Of a stretch of DNA of 64,000 nucleotides, positions 36,283-45,969 are shown piece after piece. The notes below the pieces were generated by a model, which ran no database searches, was not told the origin of the DNA, and saw nothing but the letters and a program-made list of their open reading frames with translations. Source of the stretch: Alcaligenes endophyticus. GTDB lineage: Bacteria; Pseudomonadota; Gammaproteobacteria; Burkholderiales; Burkholderiaceae_B. Location: the NCBI RefSeq assembly GCF_026344035.1, contig NZ_JAPKND010000004.1, forward strand, positions 124,001 to 188,000. The letters run 5' to 3'. Within the stretch, counting starts at the first letter, position 1. Every line of letters begins with the position of its first letter. Both the position numbers and the translations under genes were made by a program.

Positions 36283-37355
36283 TATGCCGGGCTCCTCATG
36301 ACTGCGGCGTAGCACTTAGCTCTCAAATACTCTTGGAGCTCGGAGTGCGGGTAGGATTGCAAACACCGTAATCCAGCCCATGCCGCTTCGTTATTGCGCA
36401 AAATATAAGCTTTATTTTCCGGGTAGCGTGCCGCGCGCCATCCCGTTATCGCCACATTCATCACATACCGGGTGGCGATGAGGTCAACCAGTAGGCTGAT
36501 CTCAGCCCACTCCAAGATACTGGCTGACTGATAGCCCTCCAGCATATCAGCGACGGGCTCAAGCGGATGCCCCTTAGAATCTAAAAGATAAGAAGAGGTA
36601 ATTGCCACGTCGTTAATCAATGCCGTCCTTACCATATCGCCAAAATCTAAGATTCCTGCCACTTGAGTGACCTGCGTGGGATCAACTAATAAGTTATGCG
36701 GATTGAGATCGTTGTGGACGACTTGTGTACGCAGCAAAGGTAAAACGGGTTGAACATGGCGATCAAACCGGTCCAAAAAGTGCTCAGCAAGTACACGATT
36801 ATCTTTATCCGGGATATGGACCAGTAACTCCCGTAGGTGTCCTGCGTGCTCTATATCCCATAAAATATGATGGCTAGCAGCCGAATGATGAAAATCTCTT
36901 AAGGCCAGTGACAAGCGCGCGGACAAATGACCGATGTTGAAACGCTGCTGCCGGCTTTTAGGCGCTTTATACAAAGGCTCACCCTCAAGATAAGACAACA
37001 TTCTCACTACGGCTTGCTGCCCATTCAAAGGGATAAAGAAATTATCCTCTCCATCTAGCGTCTTAATCACACGAGGGACGGGCAAACTAGGGTCTAATGC
37101 AGCCACATGGTTTAGTGCCGCCGTCTGAAAAGCCGCTACCTCATGGCTTTCCGCCGTATTGGCTATCTTAAAAACAAAAGATTGCCCTTCGGCCGTGCGC
37201 ACATGAAAGTTTTGATCACGTTCACTGGCCAAGCGCGTAGCCGTCACCCGCATCCCATAATGCTGTTGCACCAGTTGCACAGCAGTCTGGACGCTGCAAT
37301 CGGGTGGAGACGTTTTTAAGGGCTCAATAATTCCGGATAGTGTTGTACAAGTCAC
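36282..37355 (-). CDS. APH-fold small-molecule kinase (hydroxylysine kinase-like)
   Basis: 357-residue aminoglycoside-phosphotransferase-fold kinase. Visible residues: ATP-binding K63 (FVFKIAN), catalytic D216 in VVHNDLNPHN with N221, and the metal-binding D237 in GILDFGD. It phosphorylates a hydroxyl group of a small amine. The link to a class III PLP enzyme by TAATG mirrors the hydroxylysine kinase/phospho-lyase pair of animals and the fused kinase-phospho-lyase proteins of some bacteria. Start GTG 37355 has GGAGAG eight bases upstream. Homoserine-kinase-like or ethanolamine-kinase-like activity is the alternative. Confidence 0.82.
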   Translation of the reverse strand: MTCTTLSGIIEPLKTSPPDCSVQTAVQLVQQHYGMRVTATRLASERDQNFHVRTAEGQSFVFKIANTAESHEVAAFQTAALNHVAALDPSLPVPRVIKTLDGEDNFFIPLNGQQAVVRMLSYLEGEPLYKAPKSRQQRFNIGHLSARLSLALRDFHHSAASHHILWDIEHAGHLRELLVHIPDKDNRVLAEHFLDRFDRHVQPVLPLLRTQVVHNDLNPHNLLVDPTQVTQVAGILDFGDMVRTALINDVAITSSYLLDSKGHPLEPVADMLEGYQSASILEWAEISLLVDLIATRYVMNVAITGWRAARYPENKAYILRNNEAAWAGLRCLQSYPHSELQEYLRAKCYAAVMRSPA

Positions 37356-37389
37356 GGATTACTCTCCGAAAATAAATAGCAGTTTCCCG

Positions 37390-38124
37390 CTAGACATGTT
37401 GCCCACCATTGATATGTATCTCTGCACCATTGACATACATCGCATTCGATGAACATAGAAAAAGGATGACGGCGGCCACTTCCTCGGGCGTACCCAAGCG
37501 CTGCAACGGGACGCTGTTTTTAATGATGTCGTCGGTGCCAGCAGACAAGATAGCCGTATCGATTTCACCCGGTGAGATCGCATTCACACGAATGCCATGA
37601 GGGCCGAACTCATGAGCCATTTCACGTGTCAAACCAAGCAAAGCCGCCTTGGAAGCTGCGTAAGCAGAGCCAGCAAACGGGTGGACCCGCCCCCCTGCAA
37701 TAGAAGTAACGTTGATAATCGTTCCCCCTCCTGCCTTTAGCTGGTGGAACAGGCCACGGGCCATTAGCGCTGCACCAAACACATTGACGTTAAATACGCT
37801 TAACCATGTTTGATAGTCACTATCCAATACACCAATACGCCCTCCACCATTTTTTTTAGGGGAAATGCCGGCATTGTTCACTAAAGCATGGATCTTGCCC
37901 TCAGGCAGTAGCTTGCTCAGGTCTTTTAAGCCCTGCTCGATCGCATCGGTACTTCCCAGATCCAGCTGCAGATGATTCTCAGCGCCAGCACTCCAGGGAC
38001 AATCATCCGTAAAAGCCTGGCGTGAAAGAGTGATCACACGCCAGCCAGCAGCACTAAAACGCTTAACAGTCGCGTGGCCAATCCCGCGACTTGCGCCGGT
38101 AAGCACCAAAGTTTTTGTTTCCAC
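37390..38124 (-). CDS. Short-chain dehydrogenase/reductase
   Basis: 244-residue canonical SDR with TGASRGIG at residues 9-16, NNAGISP in the usual place, catalytic Ser in VTSIAG, and YAASK with both catalytic Tyr and Lys. C-terminal VNGAEIHINGG closes the fold. The frame starts at a TTG (38145); I prefer GTG 38124, which has GGGGA five bases upstream. In the cluster it would oxidise or reduce a hydroxyl/keto group of the substrate. Confidence 0.85.
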   Translation of the reverse strand: METKTLVLTGASRGIGHATVKRFSAAGWRVITLSRQAFTDDCPWSAGAENHLQLDLGSTDAIEQGLKDLSKLLPEGKIHALVNNAGISPKKNGGGRIGVLDSDYQTWLSVFNVNVFGAALMARGLFHQLKAGGGTIINVTSIAGGRVHPFAGSAYAASKAALLGLTREMAHEFGPHGIRVNAISPGEIDTAILSAGTDDIIKNSVPLQRLGTPEEVAAVILFLCSSNAMYVNGAEIHINGGQHV

Positions 38125-38159
38125 CGATTTCCCCGAAAAAGACAATCAATCGTTACGCG

Positions 38160-39659
38160 TTAGGGCTCTAAATTGAACCAACTAGTTTTCAGATCCGTAT
38201 ATTTGTCGAGAGCGTGCAAAGACTTGTCGCGTCCACTTCCCGATTGTTTTACGCCACCGAAAGGAACCGTAATGTCGCTATCAAAGAAACAGTTGACCCA
38301 AACTAGACCTGCTCTAAGTTTGCGCGACACTCGGTGCGCCCGCCCTAAATTCGAGGTCCATAATCCAGCGCCCAGTCCGTAAATGGAATCATTGGCGTAA
38401 GCAATGACTTGCTCTTCGGTATCAAAGCGGAGTACTGCCAGTACAGGGCCAAAAATCTCATCGCTGACAATGGATAGCGCCTCTGAATCACAGTCAAATA
38501 CGGTGGGCTCAATGTAGTAGCCTCCTGTATCGACTCGGGTACGCTGGCCCCCTAAACGCAAGCGCGCTCCTTGGGCTTGACCACTCTCTATGTAGTCGAG
38601 CACTTTATTCATTTGCCGCTCATCCACAATAGCTCCCATTGTGGTTTCGGGGTCCAGCGGATCACCGGGCCGTATCGCCTGTATACACGCGCTTAGCTTT
38701 TCCATGAATTGTTCATAGATGCCGCTTTGAACGTATAGGCGCGAACCAGCAATACACACTTCGCCCTGATTAGAGGTGATGCCCACCGCTGCGGCCAAGG
38801 CCGCTTTATCCAAATCAGGACAATCATCAAATACGATATGGGGAGACTTGCCGCCGCACTCAAGCCAAACTCGCTTTAGGTTTGATTGACCGGAGTACTC
38901 CATGAAACGCTTCCCTGTGGCTGTCGACCCTGTAAAGGTCAAACAATCCACATCGGGGTGCAGTCCTAAAGCTTGACCCGCCTCAGGACCTGTTCCTGGA
39001 ACCACATTAAAAACGCCGGGGGGAATGCCCGCCTCTTCCATAAGGCTCGCCAACTTCAGCACACTCAAGGGCGTCAGTTCAGACGGTTTGACTACGATGC
39101 AATTGCCTGCTACCAATGCAGGAGCAATTTTCCATGAGGCCATTAATAATGGATAGTTCCACGGGACAACCGCGGCAATAACCCCCAGTGGCTCGCGGGT
39201 CACCGTAGCTAAGGCATTCGCGCCTGTAGGGGCAATCTCGTCATAAATCTTATCTATGGCCTCGCCATACCACGCATATGTTTTGATCGCCTCGGGTAAA
39301 TCAAACAATAAGCTCTCAGCAATAGGTTTGCCCACATTCAAGGTTTCAAGTAAGGCAAACTCTTCTTTATCACGCTCAATTAGCGCCGCCAAGGCCACTA
39401 AGCACTGTCCACGTTCCCGCGGACTTTTCCCAGACCACACTCCTGATTCAAAGGCTTGTCTTGCTGCTTGCACAGCCAAGTCTATGTCTTCTTTTTGGCA
39501 ATCAGCCACGTGTGTGAGCACAGCGGCAGAGGCCGGGTTCATGATAGGTAAAACACGCCCTCCTAAGGCAGGTACAAACTTCCCATTCACGAAGGCTTGA
39601 GCCGGTAAGCTTAATTCAGCTGATTTTTGTTTCCAGTAGGCTGCATTGTGTAAAGTCAT
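38160..39659 (-). CDS. PuuC-like aldehyde dehydrogenase
   Basis: 499-residue NAD(P)-dependent aldehyde dehydrogenase. Catalytic E267 (WLECGGKSP) and C302 (GEVCIAGSR) are present, with VPWNYP near 166 and FTGSTATGK near 242 for cofactor binding. The opening HNAAYWKQKSAELSLPAQAF and the ending SLHALDKYTDLKTSWF match gamma-glutamyl-gamma-aminobutyraldehyde dehydrogenase PuuC from end to end. It oxidises an amino-aldehyde to the acid. ATG 39659 is chosen (AAGG six bases upstream), eight bases after the deacetylase stop. The true substrate may be a semialdehyde released by the phospho-lyase. Confidence 0.9.
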   Translation of the reverse strand: MTLHNAAYWKQKSAELSLPAQAFVNGKFVPALGGRVLPIMNPASAAVLTHVADCQKEDIDLAVQAARQAFESGVWSGKSPRERGQCLVALAALIERDKEEFALLETLNVGKPIAESLLFDLPEAIKTYAWYGEAIDKIYDEIAPTGANALATVTREPLGVIAAVVPWNYPLLMASWKIAPALVAGNCIVVKPSELTPLSVLKLASLMEEAGIPPGVFNVVPGTGPEAGQALGLHPDVDCLTFTGSTATGKRFMEYSGQSNLKRVWLECGGKSPHIVFDDCPDLDKAALAAAVGITSNQGEVCIAGSRLYVQSGIYEQFMEKLSACIQAIRPGDPLDPETTMGAIVDERQMNKVLDYIESGQAQGARLRLGGQRTRVDTGGYYIEPTVFDCDSEALSIVSDEIFGPVLAVLRFDTEEQVIAYANDSIYGLGAGLWTSNLGRAHRVSRKLRAGLVWVNCFFDSDITVPFGGVKQSGSGRDKSLHALDKYTDLKTSWFNLEP

Positions 39660-39667
39660 AACCATCC

Positions 39668-40723
39668 TTATCGAATAGAAGCTGGAAGAAAACCACGTAA
39701 AAAGGCGCGCAGACACCCCCCTATTTCATCAATCGCGTACCCACCTTCCTGCACAATCACTGTAGGCAGATTTAGCGCTTGAATACGCCGCCCCACTTCG
39801 TAAAAGCAATCAGTGTCGAGCTCAAGCACGCTTAACGGATCCTGTTTGTGTGCATCGAACCCCAAAGACAACACTAAAACCTCGGCACCAAATGTAGTCA
39901 CTGCCTGGCCTGCCTGATCAAGCGCTGCTAAAAACTCAGCGTTGCCTGAGCCATGTGCTAAAGGCAGGTTCAGGTTGTAACCTTCACCCTCGCCAAAACC
40001 TATTTCGTCAGCGTAGCCAGTTTGATAGGGGTAATACTCCGTCGGATCGGCATGCATAGAAATGGTCAATACATCATCACGTCGATAGAAGATCTGCTGC
40101 GTGCCGTCTCCGTGATGAATGTCGACATCCAACGTAGCCACTTTGGAGAATTTTCCCCGCAGGTGTTGTGCCGCTACCGCGGCGTTATTGACATAGCAAA
40201 AGCCTGCTGCTCTGTCGCTATGCGCATGATGACCCGACGGTCTGCATAAAGCATATGCAGCACGGTTGCCCCCTAATACCGAGTCGCAGGCTGCCAGCGC
40301 GGTATGCGCCGAGCGCAATGCAGAGGTGTAGGTATGCGGCCCAATCGGACAGGCAAGGTCCCCCAAGTAAAATGCTGCTTGGCCTACTATGGATGTCGAG
40401 CGGCAGGGGCTACGCATCTGGTCTTCCTGACGTGCATTCAAGTAATAGCTAACGTTGGGTAATACCTCGGGCCCGGCCTGTGCGTGCGCGCTCCAGCGTG
40501 TGTAGGCATCGTGCAAAAATGCCAAGTAATGGGGAGCATGTACGGCCAATAAAGGGTCTAAGCCATAGTCTGCGGGTTCATGTACAGAAACTCCCACACT
40601 AGCCAGAGCATCAAGCAAGACCTCGGTACGACTGGGCAAGTCATTGCACTCCGCAATTCGTCCCATACGCATAAATTGAAGAGGGTCGTGCAACATCTGA
40701 GCGCGCGTAAAAAAAGCGTTCAT
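39668..40723 (-). CDS. Acetylpolyamine amidohydrolase / histone-deacetylase-family hydrolase
   Basis: 351-residue zinc amidohydrolase of the class II HDAC/APAH superfamily that removes acyl groups from amines. Seen are the catalytic His pair H165-H166 (SGHHAHSD), GFCYVNNAAVAAQ, and DVDIHHGDGT with Zn ligands D201 and H203, plus GFDAH for the third ligand. The overall match is to acetylpolyamine amidohydrolases. ATG 40723 has AGGA upstream and starts after the ThDP-enzyme stop, avoiding overlap. It would deacylate an imported N-acetylated amine before further oxidation. Confidence 0.9.
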   Translation of the reverse strand: MNAFFTRAQMLHDPLQFMRMGRIAECNDLPSRTEVLLDALASVGVSVHEPADYGLDPLLAVHAPHYLAFLHDAYTRWSAHAQAGPEVLPNVSYYLNARQEDQMRSPCRSTSIVGQAAFYLGDLACPIGPHTYTSALRSAHTALAACDSVLGGNRAAYALCRPSGHHAHSDRAAGFCYVNNAAVAAQHLRGKFSKVATLDVDIHHGDGTQQIFYRRDDVLTISMHADPTEYYPYQTGYADEIGFGEGEGYNLNLPLAHGSGNAEFLAALDQAGQAVTTFGAEVLVLSLGFDAHKQDPLSVLELDTDCFYEVGRRIQALNLPTVIVQEGGYAIDEIGGCLRAFLRGFLPASIR

Positions 40724-40736
40724 TCCAGTCCTTTGA

Positions 40737-42440
40737 TCAATTTTCTTTCCGCAAAGCAAACGCCGCTTCGCGTATTTGGCTCAGCGTCGTCTCTGGGCTA
40801 ATGCCTTCTACGTCGTACTGAATTTCAATTAATGCGGGTAAATGATGACTGGCGGCAAAGGCCAGACTTCTATCAAAGGCACTAGCAAAATCTTCAGTAC
40901 GGGTAACCGTTTCGCCATGCCCACCATAAGCACGAGCAATAGCGGCAAAATCAGGATTAGATAGCCCCAAACCAATCACGCGCCCTGGGAACTCTCGTTC
41001 TTGATGCATGCGTATCGTGCCCCAGGTACTGTTGTTAAACACTAAAACGACCATGCCCAGCTTTTGCTGTGCGGCGGTACCCAGCTCTTGCATCGTCATC
41101 TGAAAACATCCATCACCCGCATAACACACCACCACTTTCTCTGGCTGTTCAAGCTTGGCCGCGATAGCGGCTGGCAAACCGTACCCCATGGCACCCAAAA
41201 TGGGCGACAACTGTGTCCCTGGCGCCGATATCTGAATATAACGATGAGGAAATAAGGCAAAATTACCTGCCCCTGCCGTTACACAAGAGTCGATCGGCAA
41301 GCGTTTGGCCACAATGCTGGCGGCCGTATTCAGATTCATAGGTCCCGGCATATCTAAAGGAACCAAACTATCCAAGTATTGTTGATTTGCCTGAACCACA
41401 TGCTGCCCTCGCGCCGGCGCGGAAATCGGCTGCAAATTTTGGACTGCCTCTGCAAACCCATGAATGTCTGCCTGAATAGCTAAAGTCGGCCTATAGGTTC
41501 GACCCAATTCATCAGCATCTGGATAGATATGAATCAGCTGTTGCGTAGGCTGCGGGCTGACAAGCAAGGTATAGTCCACGGTTGTAGGCTGATTTAAGCG
41601 CGACCCCAATGCGATGATCAGATCGGCTTCTTTAATGCGTTGCTCTAATTCAGCGGTCAGCCCATAGCCTACGTGCCCTGCATAATTAGGGTGACGATTA
41701 TCAAAACACTCCTGCCTACGCCAGCCCACCCCAACAGGGATTTGATATCGGCTGGCAAACGATTCAATAATCTGGCGTGTAGCGGGAGTCCAACCATTAC
41801 CACCCAGCAACAGAAATGGCCGTTCAGACTGTTGCAGCAAACTTTGCATCTGCGCGAGTTCGGATGGCATGGGACTGGGGTGTGCTTTTTTGAAGGGCAT
41901 GACATCAGCCACTGTCGCGCTACCCCATAAAACCTGTTCCGGCAAGACCAACACAACAGGCCCCGGTCTGCCCTGGGTGGCCACCGCAAAGGCCCGCGCC
42001 AGATACTCTGGCAATCGTTCTGTGCTGTCCACTTGAGCGACCCATTTACTCATGCAGGAAAACATACGCCGATAATCAATTTCTTGAAAAGCATCCCGGT
42101 CTTGCGTGCCCGCATCAACCTGTCCGACAAATAAAATCATCGGGGTGGAGTCCTGATACGCGGTGTGTACCCCGATGCTGGCATTAGTAGCCCCTGGCCC
42201 TCGCGTGACAAAGCAGATACCTGGCGTACCGGTCAGTTTGCCGTGCGCCTCGGCCATATAGGCAGCCCCACCCTCTTGCCGGCATGCAACCGCCTGAATC
42301 TCACCCTGATGGTCATACAAGGCATCGATACAGGGTAAGTAACTTTCCCCTGCCACCATAAAAATGCGCCGAACACCATAGTTGCGTAAGTGTTCTATTA
42401 CTATTTGTCCGCCATTGCGAATGCGTAAATCTTTTGACAT
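40737..42440 (-). CDS. Thiamine-diphosphate enzyme (acetolactate-synthase-like)
   Basis: 567-residue ThDP enzyme with the AHAS/pyruvate-oxidase architecture. Cofactor-activating Glu lies in MVAGESYLPC near residue 30, and the ThDP/Mg motif is YAGDGCFQMTMQELG...NNSTWG near 440-470. The start is not the open-frame 42599 but ATG 42440 (MSKDLR), where AAAGGT precedes and overlap with the ABC gene is avoided. It lacks any IlvN-like neighbour, so it is not the biosynthetic AHAS; decarboxylation or ligation of a 2-keto acid from this pathway is likely. Confidence 0.88.
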   Translation of the reverse strand: MSKDLRIRNGGQIVIEHLRNYGVRRIFMVAGESYLPCIDALYDHQGEIQAVACRQEGGAAYMAEAHGKLTGTPGICFVTRGPGATNASIGVHTAYQDSTPMILFVGQVDAGTQDRDAFQEIDYRRMFSCMSKWVAQVDSTERLPEYLARAFAVATQGRPGPVVLVLPEQVLWGSATVADVMPFKKAHPSPMPSELAQMQSLLQQSERPFLLLGGNGWTPATRQIIESFASRYQIPVGVGWRRQECFDNRHPNYAGHVGYGLTAELEQRIKEADLIIALGSRLNQPTTVDYTLLVSPQPTQQLIHIYPDADELGRTYRPTLAIQADIHGFAEAVQNLQPISAPARGQHVVQANQQYLDSLVPLDMPGPMNLNTAASIVAKRLPIDSCVTAGAGNFALFPHRYIQISAPGTQLSPILGAMGYGLPAAIAAKLEQPEKVVVCYAGDGCFQMTMQELGTAAQQKLGMVVLVFNNSTWGTIRMHQEREFPGRVIGLGLSNPDFAAIARAYGGHGETVTRTEDFASAFDRSLAFAASHHLPALIEIQYDVEGISPETTLSQIREAAFALRKEN

Positions 42441-42462
42441 ACAAGATACCTTTTCTAGGAGC

Positions 42463-44106
42463 TCAATGACTGACGTCATTGCGTAACATTTGGACTCGGG
42501 AACAATCCCACGCTTTACCCGGAACAGCATCAATGAGTTTCTGTGTGTAAGCATGTCGCGGGGCGTCAAAAATCTGCCCTGGCGAACCCTGCTCGACAAT
42601 GACCCCGTGTTGCATCACCGCTAAACGATGACAAATTTGGGCCGCCACGCGTAAATCATGGGTAATAAATACAATGGTCAGATTTAACTTACGTTGTAAT
42701 TCGGCTAACAGCTCCAGCACTTGCGCCTGAACGGAAACATCCAGAGCAGATACCGACTCATCTGCCACCAATAGCTCTGGCTCCATGGCTAACGCCCGCG
42801 CAATGCCGATACGCTGGCGTTGACCGCCAGAAAATTCATTCGGGTAGCGCTCAAACGCCTCAGTTCCTAAGCCCACCAACTCAAGCAATTCACGCGCTTT
42901 TTTTTCTGCTGTATGACGATCCACCCCATGCGTCATTGGGCCGTCCATAATCAGACGCCCCGTTTTATGCCTAGGGTTAAGGGAGGCAAACGGATCCTGA
43001 AAAATCATCTGTATCTTTTTTCGGTATGGACGTAACTCGTGGACATCCAAATCGGCAATATCTTGACCACAAAAGAGTAATTGCCCACTATCGATTCTGA
43101 GCAAACGCACCAGACATTTCCCCAACGTCGACTTACCCGACCCTGACTCACCAACAATGCCAAAAGTCTCTCCTGGATAGACCTCAAAACTGACGTCATT
43201 GACTGCTTTGAAGAGACGTTTCTTGCCGAATAAACCACGGGAAAGAACATAGTCTTTCTTTATATTTTTGACCTCAATCAGAGGCTGAGTCATATTGCCG
43301 TCCCACTGCCCTGCTCGCAAATGGGGCACGGATGCAATCAATCTCTGGGTATATGGGTGCGTCGGCGCATTCAACACCTGTTCGGCAGTGCCCTGCTCTA
43401 CCAGTACTCCCTTTTCCATCACCGCCACACGATCTGCAATTTCTGCAACCACGCCAAAGTCATGCGTAATAAAGATCACACCCATTCCCATGGATTGTTG
43501 AATGCTTTTGATTAAAGCCAGTATTTGGGCCTGAGTCGTCACATCCAATGCGGTGGTGGGCTCGTCCGCAATCAATATTTCCGGCTCAAGAGCCAACGCC
43601 ATGGCAATCATGACGCGCTGACGTTGACCACCTGACAAACGGAAGGGATAACTAAGCCTTAAGCGTTCGGGTTCAGGCAAGCCTACCAAAGTCAGGAGCT
43701 CTAACACGCGCGTTTGTCGAGCCTTATCACTGTGCACCCCATGAACCTCAAGCACCTCTGCAATCTGCTCGCCCACACGCATGATGGGATTGAGCGCCGA
43801 CATGGGCTCTTGAAAAATCATGCCAATTTCTTTCCCCCGCCACGCTAAACGCTGCTCCTCTTTTTGCTTCAGTAGGTCAACTCCTTTAAAGAGAATTTGC
43901 CCTGACTGAGGCTTCATGATTTCAGGCAGCAAGCCCATAATGGCATTCGCGCTAACCGATTTGCCAGAGCCCGATTCGCCGACGATGCACAGAATCTCTC
44001 CTCGCTGTACGCGAAAAGAAACATCTTTAACTGCGTAGGGACGATCACCGCCATTTTGTAAAGCCACTCTCAAATGGCTTACCTCTAAAAGCACTTCTTC
44101 ACGCAT
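42463..44106 (-). CDS. Peptide-type ABC transporter, fused double ATPase
   Basis: 547-residue ATPase with two nucleotide-binding domains. First: GESGSGKS near 44, [30 protein letters not shown]. Second: GESGSGKST near 326, [30 protein letters not shown]. The HPYT-type tail elements (THPYTQRL and RHAYTQKL) are typical of oligopeptide transporters. It shares a TAATG junction with the upstream permease gene. It is a distant paralogue of the 23296-25149 ATPase. Confidence 0.93.
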   Translation of the reverse strand: MREEVLLEVSHLRVALQNGGDRPYAVKDVSFRVQRGEILCIVGESGSGKSVSANAIMGLLPEIMKPQSGQILFKGVDLLKQKEEQRLAWRGKEIGMIFQEPMSALNPIMRVGEQIAEVLEVHGVHSDKARQTRVLELLTLVGLPEPERLRLSYPFRLSGGQRQRVMIAMALALEPEILIADEPTTALDVTTQAQILALIKSIQQSMGMGVIFITHDFGVVAEIADRVAVMEKGVLVEQGTAEQVLNAPTHPYTQRLIASVPHLRAGQWDGNMTQPLIEVKNIKKDYVLSRGLFGKKRLFKAVNDVSFEVYPGETFGIVGESGSGKSTLGKCLVRLLRIDSGQLLFCGQDIADLDVHELRPYRKKIQMIFQDPFASLNPRHKTGRLIMDGPMTHGVDRHTAEKKARELLELVGLGTEAFERYPNEFSGGQRQRIGIARALAMEPELLVADESVSALDVSVQAQVLELLAELQRKLNLTIVFITHDLRVAAQICHRLAVMQHGVIVEQGSPGQIFDAPRHAYTQKLIDAVPGKAWDCSRVQMLRNDVSH

Positions 44107-44948
44107 TACGCCGCCCCCTTTTTACGCAGTTGAGGATTCAGGGCGTCATTCAGTCCTTCACCGATCAAGTTAATGGAAAGAACGCAGAATAAAATAGCCA
44201 ACCCGGGCATAACACTCATCCAAGGCGCTTCCCGCAACATGGTGCGCGCCGCCCCGATCATGTAGCCCCAACTCATCAGGTTACGATCACCCAGACCCAG
44301 AAAAGACAATGCTGCCTCTGTCAGTAAGGCCGAGGCCACCATCAACGAGGCCATAACAATGATGGGCGACAAAGCATTAGGTAAAATCTGATTAAAAATA
44401 ATTTGACTCGGCTTTTGCCCTAAACCAATCGCCGCATGTACAAACTCGCGCTGCTTCAACGACATGAACTCACTTCGTACGAGACGAGCAACAGGAGGCC
44501 AAGAAACCAACACGATGGCACCGATGATGGAATAAATAGACGGTGTAAAGATCGCCACCACAACAATTGCCATGGCTAACTGCGGTATGGTTTGAAAAAA
44601 TTCTGTCATTCGCATCAGCAAATCGTCTAACCATCCTCCGTAATAGCCTGCTATCGCCCCAACAAAAATGCCGAAAAATACTGCTACTAGCGTTGAGGCA
44701 ACACTGATCATCAAAGAGACTCGCGCACCGTAGGCCAAGCCCGCGCCGATGTTACGACCCAACATATCAGTGCCAAAAAAGTACTCGGGATTCTGGAAAG
44801 GGGGAATTAGGGGCGTCGCCACCATCATCCACGGCGACTCTTCATACCAAAGCGACGCAAAAATGGCGACCACAATAATGACGGCGAAAATTACCGAACC
44901 TAATAAAGTGCCTTTATTAGAAAAAAAACGCTGGAAAAATAACTTCAT
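44106..44948 (-). CDS. Peptide-type ABC transporter permease (DppC-like)
   Basis: 280-residue inner-membrane permease: YFFGTDMLGRNIGAGLAYGAR near 58-78 is the DppC hallmark, and FVHAAIGLGQKPSQIIFNQILPN is the ATPase-docking loop; six helices. ATG 44948 (MKLFFQRFF) lies one base after the upstream permease stop; the frame opens earlier but would overlap it. Confidence 0.9.
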   Translation of the reverse strand: MKLFFQRFFSNKGTLLGSVIFAVIIVVAIFASLWYEESPWMMVATPLIPPFQNPEYFFGTDMLGRNIGAGLAYGARVSLMISVASTLVAVFFGIFVGAIAGYYGGWLDDLLMRMTEFFQTIPQLAMAIVVVAIFTPSIYSIIGAIVLVSWPPVARLVRSEFMSLKQREFVHAAIGLGQKPSQIIFNQILPNALSPIIVMASLMVASALLTEAALSFLGLGDRNLMSWGYMIGAARTMLREAPWMSVMPGLAILFCVLSINLIGEGLNDALNPQLRKKGAA

Positions 44949-44949
44949 G

Positions 44950-45948
44950 TCAGGCCCCCAATTCGATTCGCGGATCAATGAGCTGATAAACCAGATCCGT
45001 AAGGAGGTTAAACAACACCACCATGACCGAGGTCATCAAAAATACACCTAGCAACAGTTGATAATCACGTTGCATCAAGGCATCAAACATCAAGCGACCT
45101 ATCCCTGGCCAGCTAAAGACGGTCTCTGTCAGTACGGCTCCACCTGCCATCTGACCAAGCTGGATGCCAGCAAAAGTCACTACCGGCAGCAAAGCATTGC
45201 GCAACACGTGCCGACGTATAATCAACCCGCTAGGTACGCCTTTGGCCCGAGCTGTTTTGACAAAATCCATCCCGATAACCTCGAGCATTGAGGCGCGGGT
45301 CAATCTGGCATAGACCGCCATAAAAAAACATCCGAGTGTGACTGTGGGCAAAACGAGATGAGTCGCGATATCCCAAACCCGGGCAAGCCCCGTCAGGTTG
45401 GCTCCTATACTTTCCATGCCAAAGGCAGGTAACCATCCGAGCACCACTGAAAATAGAACAATCGCCAGCAAGGCCAGCCAAAACAAAGGTGCCGCATAGA
45501 TCACTAAGGCACAAATCATGATCAGACTATCCAGCCATTTTCGCTTTCCGGAAAAACGGCTCTTTGCTGCTAGCACACCTAAAGTCACCCCGGTAATAAT
45601 CGAAAAGACAAAGGCACAAGTCATCAGCAACAAAGTAGCGGGTAAACGGTCAAGGATCAGATCTAGTACCGGTAGGCCATTGCGATAGGAGTACCCAAAA
45701 TCCAAGTGGAATATTCCCTGTATGTAAATCCACAACTGCAGCAAAATAGGCTTATCAAGGCCAAACTGTCGCCGCAGCTCCTCGATATATTGAGGATCTG
45801 TGGCTCCTGCCTCTCCAGCCATCACGGCAGCAGGGTCGCCAGGAGCCAGATGTATCAATAGAAAATTGACCACCACAACCCCCAGAACCACTAGCAATGC
45901 CTTACCAATACGCGCCATCAAGAAAGATAAAAGTTTCACTTCATACAT
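44950..45948 (-). CDS. Peptide-type ABC transporter permease (DppB-like)
   Basis: 332-residue inner-membrane permease with LIHLAPGDPAAVMAG near 31-45, the DppB signature, and the docking loop ARAKGVPSGLIIRRHVLRNALLP. The frame opens at 45984, but ATG 45948 or GTG 45939 are likelier; GTG 45939 has AAGG at the better spacing. It heads the permease pair that follows the binding-protein gene. Confidence 0.9.
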   Translation of the reverse strand: MYEVKLLSFLMARIGKALLVVLGVVVVNFLLIHLAPGDPAAVMAGEAGATDPQYIEELRRQFGLDKPILLQLWIYIQGIFHLDFGYSYRNGLPVLDLILDRLPATLLLMTCAFVFSIITGVTLGVLAAKSRFSGKRKWLDSLIMICALVIYAAPLFWLALLAIVLFSVVLGWLPAFGMESIGANLTGLARVWDIATHLVLPTVTLGCFFMAVYARLTRASMLEVIGMDFVKTARAKGVPSGLIIRRHVLRNALLPVVTFAGIQLGQMAGGAVLTETVFSWPGIGRLMFDALMQRDYQLLLGVFLMTSVMVVLFNLLTDLVYQLIDPRIELGA

Positions 45949-45969
45949 CCTTGGAATATTTGCACTAAC

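Noticed and set aside
42441-42599. N-terminal extension of the ThDP enzyme
   Set aside because: It would overlap the ABC ATPase gene by about 137 bases; ATG 42440 has a ribosome site and matches family N-termini.
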